A DNA stretch of 64,000 nt, taken from the NCBI RefSeq assembly GCF_014204915.1, contig NZ_JACHMH010000001.1, forward strand, positions 6,721,501 to 6,785,500. The letters run 5' to 3'. The stretch comes from Crossiella cryophila. GTDB taxonomy: Bacteria; Actinomycetota; Actinomycetes; Mycobacteriales; Pseudonocardiaceae. The notes beneath the pieces were generated by a model. That model searched no databases. It saw nothing but the letters and a program-made list of their open reading frames with translations, and was not told where the DNA came from. Made by a program: the position numbers and the translations under genes. Shown here one piece after another: positions 58,852 to 64,000 of this stretch (position 1 is its first letter; each line of letters starts with the position of its first letter).

Positions 58852-60954
58852 GGCGGTGCCGCCGGTCAGCTCACGCAGCCGGGCCAGCGCGTCCGCCCGC
58901 AGTTCGGCGTCGGCCAGCCGCTGGGCGATCTCCACCAGTGCCTGCAACGCCCGGACCTCCCGCTCCGGCTGCCCGCGCAGGCGCATGATCCGGATCGCGG
59001 CCTGCAGGTGCACGCAAGCCTGCCGGTCCTGGCCCAGCGCGACGTGCGCGTCACCGAGCACGATCCGGGCGCGGGCCGCGGAGAACTCGTCGCCCACCTC
59101 GTAGAACTTCAGCAGCGCCTGCTGGATCACCGCGATCGCCTCGGTGTGCTCGCCCTGCCGCTGCAGCACCCCGCCGAGCTGGTAGCCCTGCATGGCCACC
59201 CCGCGCACATCGCCGATCTCCTCGTTGACACTCAGTGCCTGCCGGAAGTGCCCCGCGCTCTCCGCCAGCCGGTTCTGCCTGCTGCGCAACACACCGTAGG
59301 ACTCCACCACCACCGCGCGGGCCCTCGGGTCGCCACTGGCCACCGCCCTGGTCTCGGCCTCCTCCAGCTCGCGCTCGGCCGCGGCGAACTCGGCCAGCTC
59401 CAGCCAGGCCCTGGCCAGCTGGTTGCGCATCCGGGTCTCCGCGGTCAGGTGCCCGCAGCGCTCCGCCGCGGCCACGCCAAGCTGGTGTGCCGCAATGGAA
59501 TCCGCGAAGTGCTGGCGGGTGTGGTAGGCCGACCAGAGCGCCTCGCAGAGTTGCCACACCACATCGTCCCAGCCCTGTCCGGCCGCGCAGCGCACCGCGG
59601 CCAGCAGGTTGCGCCGCTCCAGCTCGAACCAGCCGGTGCCGCTGCCCTCGGCGAAGACGAAGGTCGGCGCGGTCTCACTGCGCGGGGCCAGCCGCCAGCG
59701 GTCCTCGCCGAGCACCGCCCGGTCCGCGGCGGCCGCGCCGTGCCGGTACCAGTCCACGATGCCACGCAGCACCGCGGCGTGACCGGCGGCCTGGGGTGCG
59801 GACTGACCGGCGTGCAGTTTGACCAGTTCGTGCATGCGGTAGCGATCCGGTCCGGTGACCTCGACCAGGTGCGCCTCGCTCAGCTCGTCCAGGGCGTCCT
59901 CCACCGCCTCCGGCGCCAGTCCGGTGGCCGCGGCCAGCACGTGCTGCCCGAAATCCGGGCCGGGGTGGGCGCCAACGCAGTGGTAGACCGCCCGGCCCTC
60001 GACGGAGAGCTGGCCGGCCGCGGTCTCGAAGAGCTGGTCGAATGGATCCCGGTCCTGGGAGGACAGCCTGCTCAGCCGGTGCCCCTCATCGCTGAAGTAG
60101 TCCACCAGCCGCCGCAGTGACCAGTGCCGCCGGTGCGCCAGCAGCGCGCCGACCACCCGCAGCGCCATCGGCAGCCCGGCGCACAGTTCGGCCAGCACCT
60201 CCAGCGCGGCCTGGTCGTACTCGGCGCTGCCCCGCCTGGTCTGCTCCAGCAACAATTCCACGCTGTGCGCCGGATCCAGCGGGTGCACCGGGATCAGTTC
60301 GGCGCCCTCCGAGCCGAGTCCGCTGAGCTTGCTGCGACTGGTCACCAGCACCACACCGGCGGGCGAACCGGGCAGGAAGGCACGCACCTGGCCGGGCTGG
60401 TCGGCGTTGTCCAGCACCACAAGCACATTCGACTCCGCGGTCATGGTGCGAAACTTCGCCGCCCGTTCCGGCAGCCGGATCGGCAACGGCCGGTGCTCGC
60501 CCAGCGCGCGCAGAAAACCGGCGAGCACCTCATTCACATCCACGGCACCGCGATGACGGTATTCGTTCAGATCCGCATAGAGCTGCCCGCCGCCGAAGCG
60601 GGCGCGATTCTCGTGCGCCCACTGGAGTGCGATCGCGGTCTTTCCGACTCCGCTGAGCCCGCTGAGCACCGCCACCATGGACCGGCCGCGGCGCCGGTAT
60701 GACTCGGCCAGGCGGTCCAGGTTGGCCAGTTCGTCACCGCGATGGACCAGCCAGGCGGGGGCGGGCGGCAGTTGCCTGGGTACCTGGTGACGCTGGCCGG
60801 GGACCTGGTGGAAGTTCACTGGCCCGATCCGGTAACCCTGGACCGCGCCGCCGTAGATGTGCCCAGAGAGATCGTTGTGCGCACTGGGCGGCGGAACCGG
60901 CGGGGTGGCCCCGGTTTCCTCGTTCTCGCCGGAATCTGGCGGCTGTGCCCCCAT
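58837..60954 (-). CDS. NB-ARC - TPR STAND protein with N-terminal amyloid-like motif
   Basis: 705 residues from ATG 60954 (GAGGGG 8 nt upstream; GTG 60963 is an alternative). After a Pro-rich lead, residues 26-50 read AHNDLSGHIYGGAVQG-YRIGPVNFHQ, the N-x-SG-x-x-x-G-x-x-Q type described as a bacterial amyloid signalling sequence (BASS). NB-ARC follows with Walker A SGLSGVGKTAIALQWAHE (about 97), VLVVLDNADQPGQV and CAGLPMALRVVGALL. C-terminal TPRs (LGDAHVALGQDRQACVHLQAAI). No effector domain in the same chain, so signalling to a separate effector with a matching motif is expected. Confidence 0.92.
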   Translation of the reverse strand: MGAQPPDSGENEETGATPPVPPPSAHNDLSGHIYGGAVQGYRIGPVNFHQVPGQRHQVPRQLPPAPAWLVHRGDELANLDRLAESYRRRGRSMVAVLSGLSGVGKTAIALQWAHENRARFGGGQLYADLNEYRHRGAVDVNEVLAGFLRALGEHRPLPIRLPERAAKFRTMTAESNVLVVLDNADQPGQVRAFLPGSPAGVVLVTSRSKLSGLGSEGAELIPVHPLDPAHSVELLLEQTRRGSAEYDQAALEVLAELCAGLPMALRVVGALLAHRRHWSLRRLVDYFSDEGHRLSRLSSQDRDPFDQLFETAAGQLSVEGRAVYHCVGAHPGPDFGQHVLAAATGLAPEAVEDALDELSEAHLVEVTGPDRYRMHELVKLHAGQSAPQAAGHAAVLRGIVDWYRHGAAAADRAVLGEDRWRLAPRSETAPTFVFAEGSGTGWFELERRNLLAAVRCAAGQGWDDVVWQLCEALWSAYHTRQHFADSIAAHQLGVAAAERCGHLTAETRMRNQLARAWLELAEFAAAERELEEAETRAVASGDPRARAVVVESYGVLRSRQNRLAESAGHFRQALSVNEEIGDVRGVAMQGYQLGGVLQRQGEHTEAIAVIQQALLKFYEVGDEFSAARARIVLGDAHVALGQDRQACVHLQAAIRIMRLRGQPEREVRALQALVEIAQRLADAELRADALARLRELTGGTASDLR

Positions 60955-61125
60955 CCCGCTCACCCCTCGGCAAACAGTCAGCCACCGATGCCCGTGTCAC
61001 TGATGGTTATCCCACAGGCATAGTGGTACCGCATCAATGCGCGGAAGCGCTACCACCGCGGATCCCGAGTTGGCCGCGGCTAATGGGTTCCCGGCCGGAT
61101 CCACCGGGTGGCGGTAAACCGTGGG

Positions 61126-62007
61126 TCAGTGTTTCCCGGCGCGGGAGTTCGGCAGCAGTGACCGCCACGGTTCGGGCGGGTCCTGGGCGAGAAAGCGGAG
61201 CAGGTCCAGCAGTCGCGCGTACGGGGGTGCGCTCCAGTGCCGTTCGTCCGGGCGCGGGCGTGGGTTGCGCAGCCTGCCCAGGGTCCAGGACAGGTTGTGC
61301 CAGAGGATCCGGGCGGTCCACGCCTCGCGGTCGGCCGGGGTGGGCAGGTAGCCGGTGAGCACGGGGTGCAGGTGGTCGAGCGGGAGCTTGACGAAGTCGG
61401 TGGCCGGGTCGGCCCAGGCCGCGTCACCCCAGTCGATGAGGGTGAGGGAACCGTTGTGGGTCAACAGGTTCTGCGGGTGGACGTCGCCGTGCACGAGCAC
61501 CGGGTTCGAGGCGGGACGGTAGGGGGCCAGGTGGTTGAGCCAGTCGGTGAGCCAGGCGGCGGAGGTACGGTCGAGCAGGCCGGTGGTGGCGAGGTGGTCG
61601 ACCAGTGGGCGGGGGTCGGACTCGGTGTCGGTGGGCACGCCCGGGATGGCGGTGGCCGGGGTCAGGCGGTGCAGGCGGGCGAGCTGGCGGCCCAGCTCGG
61701 TCAGGACGACGGGGTCTGGTGCGGCGAGTTCGGCGCCGGGGACGTGTTCGAGGACCAGGTAGGGCAGGTCCGGGTCGTAGCTGCGCACCTCCGGGGTACG
61801 CACGCCGGCGGCCCGCGCGACCGGGATGACGGCGGCTTCCTTGCGCAACTCGGCTGGGTCGGCGCGCGGGATGCGCAGCACCAGGTCGGGGCCCAGGCGG
61901 TAGCAGTGGTTGGCCGCGCCGGGCGGCAGCGGCTCGACCTCGCCCAGGGACCGCCCATGCCGGGCGGCGATCAGGGCCAGCACTCGTGGATCGACGGTCA
62001 CGATCAC
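61126..62007 (-). CDS. APH/choline-kinase-fold phosphotransferase
   Basis: 293 residues. HGRSLGEVEPLPPGAANHCYRLG (nucleotide-binding start), LVLEHVPGAEL hinge, catalytic loop VLVHGDVHPQNLL and the DFG-equivalent LIDWGDAAWADPATDFVKL. Phosphorylates small molecules (aminoglycoside, macrolide or sugar type); specificity unknown. Starts 60 bp from the divergent terpene synthase. Confidence 0.9.
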   Translation of the reverse strand: MIVTVDPRVLALIAARHGRSLGEVEPLPPGAANHCYRLGPDLVLRIPRADPAELRKEAAVIPVARAAGVRTPEVRSYDPDLPYLVLEHVPGAELAAPDPVVLTELGRQLARLHRLTPATAIPGVPTDTESDPRPLVDHLATTGLLDRTSAAWLTDWLNHLAPYRPASNPVLVHGDVHPQNLLTHNGSLTLIDWGDAAWADPATDFVKLPLDHLHPVLTGYLPTPADREAWTARILWHNLSWTLGRLRNPRPRPDERHWSAPPYARLLDLLRFLAQDPPEPWRSLLPNSRAGKH

Positions 62008-62067
62008 CGATGCTGCTCGTTCCGGGCGGCGCGGACCACCGGTTTTCCCGCGTCACGCTTTCGAGGT

Positions 62068-63120
62068 GTGGACACCGGCGCGATCACGCCGCAAGCTCGC
62101 GCCGTGCAGCCGCCTTACCCGCCGCGTCGCAGCCCCGACCTGCCAAGGGCTCGCGCGCACAGCACCGCCTGGGCACACCGGATGGGCCTGGTGGCCGGAC
62201 CGGATCCCTGGTTCGCGATCTGGGACGAGCAGGACCTGGCCGACTTCGACTTCCCGCTCTTCGCCGCCCTGGTCCACCCCGAGGGCCGCGGCGACACGCT
62301 GAACCTGGTCTCGGACTGGTACACCTGGAGCTGGTACCTGGACGACCTACTGCTGGAACGCCACAAGCGAACCCGGGATCCCCTGGGCGCCAGGACTTTC
62401 CTCGACCGCCTTGCCAAGATCCCACGCGGCGCGACCCCCGCCAACCCGGTCGAACACGCCCTGCACGACCTCTGGCAACGCACCACCGCCTCCCCCGCCT
62501 GGCGCTCCCGGCTGGCCGGCTGCCTGCCCAACATCGCCGACGACGCCCTGTGGGAGATCGACAACCTCGCCCAGGGCCGGATCCCCGATCCAGCCGACTA
62601 CCTCGGCATGCGCCGCCTGGCCGGTGGCGCGCTCTGGGCCGCCCAGCTGGCCGAACTGGTGCTGGGACTGGAATTGCCCGCCGCGATCCGGGACAGCACG
62701 CCGATGCGCAGGCTCGGCGAGGCCTTCGCCGATGTGGTCGACCTGCACAACGACCTGCTCTCCTACCGCCGGGAAACCGAGTACGAGCAGGAGGTCGGCA
62801 ACGCGGTCGTGGTGCACGCGGCCTTCCTCGGCGAGGGCGTCGACAACGCCGCCACCCGCACCACCCAACTCCTGACGGCCCGGCTGGAACTGTTCGAGCA
62901 CCTGTGCCACACCGAGATCCCGGCCCTGCTCACCCGGCACGACCCCAGCACCACAACCACCACCCAGCGCTACCTCGCCGGCCTGCGCGACTGGCTGGCC
63001 GGCGACTTCCAATGGCACCTGGAAACCCGCCGCTACCAACCGGAATCCTGGCAACGCAAGACCCGCCCCACCCTCGGCGGCCCCCACGGCCTGGGCACCT
63101 CGGCGGCCCGGGTGCACTAG
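62068..63120 (+). CDS. class I terpene synthase
   Basis: About 350 residues; homology starts at PPYPPRRSPDLPRARAHSTAWAHRMGLV. GTG 62068 is used, GTG 62104 is an alternative; neither has a clear ribosome-binding site. Aspartate-rich motif WSWYLDDLLLER (DDxxxE-type) and NSE triad NDLLSYRRETE are both intact, with VGNAVVVHAAFLG and the RY pair (RRYQPESW) at the end. The family cyclises farnesyl or geranyl diphosphate to sesqui- or monoterpenes by metal-dependent ionisation. No P450 or prenyltransferase gene is adjacent. Confidence 0.9.
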   Translation: MDTGAITPQARAVQPPYPPRRSPDLPRARAHSTAWAHRMGLVAGPDPWFAIWDEQDLADFDFPLFAALVHPEGRGDTLNLVSDWYTWSWYLDDLLLERHKRTRDPLGARTFLDRLAKIPRGATPANPVEHALHDLWQRTTASPAWRSRLAGCLPNIADDALWEIDNLAQGRIPDPADYLGMRRLAGGALWAAQLAELVLGLELPAAIRDSTPMRRLGEAFADVVDLHNDLLSYRRETEYEQEVGNAVVVHAAFLGEGVDNAATRTTQLLTARLELFEHLCHTEIPALLTRHDPSTTTTTQRYLAGLRDWLAGDFQWHLETRRYQPESWQRKTRPTLGGPHGLGTSAARVH

Positions 63121-64000
63121 TCGGGCGTGAACCCCGGATGCCCACTGAGCGCCACCACCTGGTCGGCGGTCAACGGCACCCGGCCAAGTCGAGACCCGCC
63201 CCGCCAGAACCGGGACTGCAGCTCGTCGGCCCCGTCCTGGGACCGGATGGTCAAGCGCAGCTTGCGATCCGGCCGGAACCGGTCGGCGGTGATCGCCCGC
63301 TGCTCGGCCTCGCCGCTGCGGTCCACCATGGACACCGTGTCACCGCCGTCCTGCGGCAGGATCCGGCAGAACTTCTCCTGGTGCTTGAAACACCCCGGCT
63401 CCCCGGAGGTGATCGGCGGGCTGGTGAAGAGCACCAGCACCACGCCGTAGCCGGACCCGTCGGTGACCAGGGCGCCGATCTCGTAGGAGCGGCTGCCCAG
63501 GGCGGGCTCGACCGAGGAGGTGATCCGCTCGATCCGCAATCCGGCTGGGAGCGCTCGGCGAAGCTCGTCTTCCAGGCGTGGGGAGCGCTGGCGGACGGGG
63601 TCTGTGGGGACTTCTTCGAGGGTGGCGGGGCGGGGGGCGGGTGAGCGGCCAGGGGGGTGGATGGCGGCGGTGGCGGGTTTGGGGGCGGGGAGGGGGTCGG
63701 GGACTTCGGCGACTGTGCACGCGCTCGCGATCAGGCCGCAGGCCAGGAGTCCGGCGGCGATTCCGCCACGGCTCGCGGAGTTCCGGCGTGCCGCGGGGGT
63801 TCCGGCCCGCCCCGGCGACTCGCGCGGCCCGACGGTGATCCCGCCCCGCCTCGGTGACTCCTGTCGCCCAGCGGCAGTTCCGCTGTGCTCCGACAATCCC
63901 CTGCGCCCGACAGCGATTCCGTCCCGCGCCACCGACTCCCGCCGCGCCGTCGCCTCTTTCTGCCCGGTCTCCCGAGCCCCGACCGCTACCCCATGCCCCG
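63117..64000 (-). CDS. lipoprotein with repetitive basic N-terminal extension (5' end beyond window)
   Basis: The frame is open from stop 63117 to the right edge; GTG 63932 is the first visible possible start. Lipobox GLLACGLIASAC (Cys near 63720). The mature part has SYEIGALVTDGSGYGVVLVLFTSPP, CFKHQEKFCRILPQDGG and no known domain. Before the hydrophobic core lie about six degenerate units of 11-14 residues (such as RGGITVGPRES, RDGIAVGRRGLS, SRGGIAAG), far longer than a normal lipoprotein n-region. No ATG/GTG lies just before the lipobox. Overlaps the terpene synthase stop by 4 bp. Confidence 0.72.
   Translation of the reverse strand, partial: GHGVAVGARETGQKEATARRESVARDGIAVGRRGLSEHSGTAAGRQESPRRGGITVGPRESPGRAGTPAARRNSASRGGIAAGLLACGLIASACTVAEVPDPLPAPKPATAAIHPPGRSPAPRPATLEEVPTDPVRQRSPRLEDELRRALPAGLRIERITSSVEPALGSRSYEIGALVTDGSGYGVVLVLFTSPPITSGEPGCFKHQEKFCRILPQDGGDTVSMVDRSGEAEQRAITADRFRPDRKLRLTIRSQDGADELQSRFWRGGSRLGRVPLTADQVVALSGHPGFTPD

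Overview
This is a very GC-rich actinobacterial chromosome segment. Strong G/C third positions, frequent GTG/TTG starts, many AfsR/SARP- and LAL-type regulators, small secreted ricin-like lectins, an AftA-like arabinofuranosyltransferase and a bacterial terpene synthase suggest a soil actinomycete of the Pseudonocardiales type. The genus cannot be fixed from the sequence alone. No rRNA, tRNA or CRISPR array was seen.

Layout. 1-3003: leftward operon with a secreted TAP-type alpha/beta hydrolase, two small hypotheticals and a PrsW-type membrane protease cut by the left edge. 3004-5815: an unusual NarL/LuxR response regulator whose receiver domain is split by about 257 residues of Gly/Ala/Cys-rich repeats, then a secreted trypsin. 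5808-13277: YdeI-like protein, a VOC/WYL-regulator pair with a perfect shared operator, two membrane-anchored vWA-like proteins, an NmrA-like reductase, an LLM flavin oxidoreductase and an XRE regulator. 13274-17864: a large AfsR-type regulator divergent from three small secreted proteins, a ricin-like lectin flanked by two similar cysteine-containing proteins. 17978-23558: alpha/beta hydrolase, eroded TetR and PPOX pseudogenes, an ECF41-type sigma factor, a PadR/VOC operon with two phased operators and a GlxA-like AraC regulator. 23555-32398: lipoprotein, LAL regulator, DUF1963 protein, a large secreted GH87-like glucanase, an alpha/beta hydrolase and a DUF4180 protein. 32443-38610: a SARP-ATPase regulator divergent from an MFS drug exporter with a textbook 11-bp SARP box, a CadD-type transporter and a decayed IS5-type element. 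38718-44589: AftA-like GT-C enzyme, mycothiol-dependent-isomerase-like protein, a broken secreted protein, an NPP1/NLP protein, a serine hydrolase and another ricin-like lectin. 44647-54397: XRE-nSTAND-WD40 giant, then a GT2 / Gfo-Idh-MocA / SpeD-like mini-operon, a 560-bp cluster of palindromes and 22-bp repeats, and a SARP-NB-ARC-TPR regulator. 54402-64000: secreted beta-propeller-like protein, GT-B-like protein, NB-ARC-TPR protein with an amyloid-like N-terminal motif, an APH-fold phosphotransferase, a terpene synthase and a lipoprotein with a repetitive N-terminus that is open to the right edge.

The region is unusually dense in large STAND-type ATPases (six in 64 kb) and in secreted proteins, so it looks like an accessory/adaptive region rather than core chromosome. 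The most notable signals are the receiver-domain insertion, the repeat array at 51114-51593, a SpeD homologue lacking the usual catalytic cysteine, a block of unusual codon use that starts and ends inside genes (about 50050-53650), and RHIM/BASS-like motifs on two proteins.
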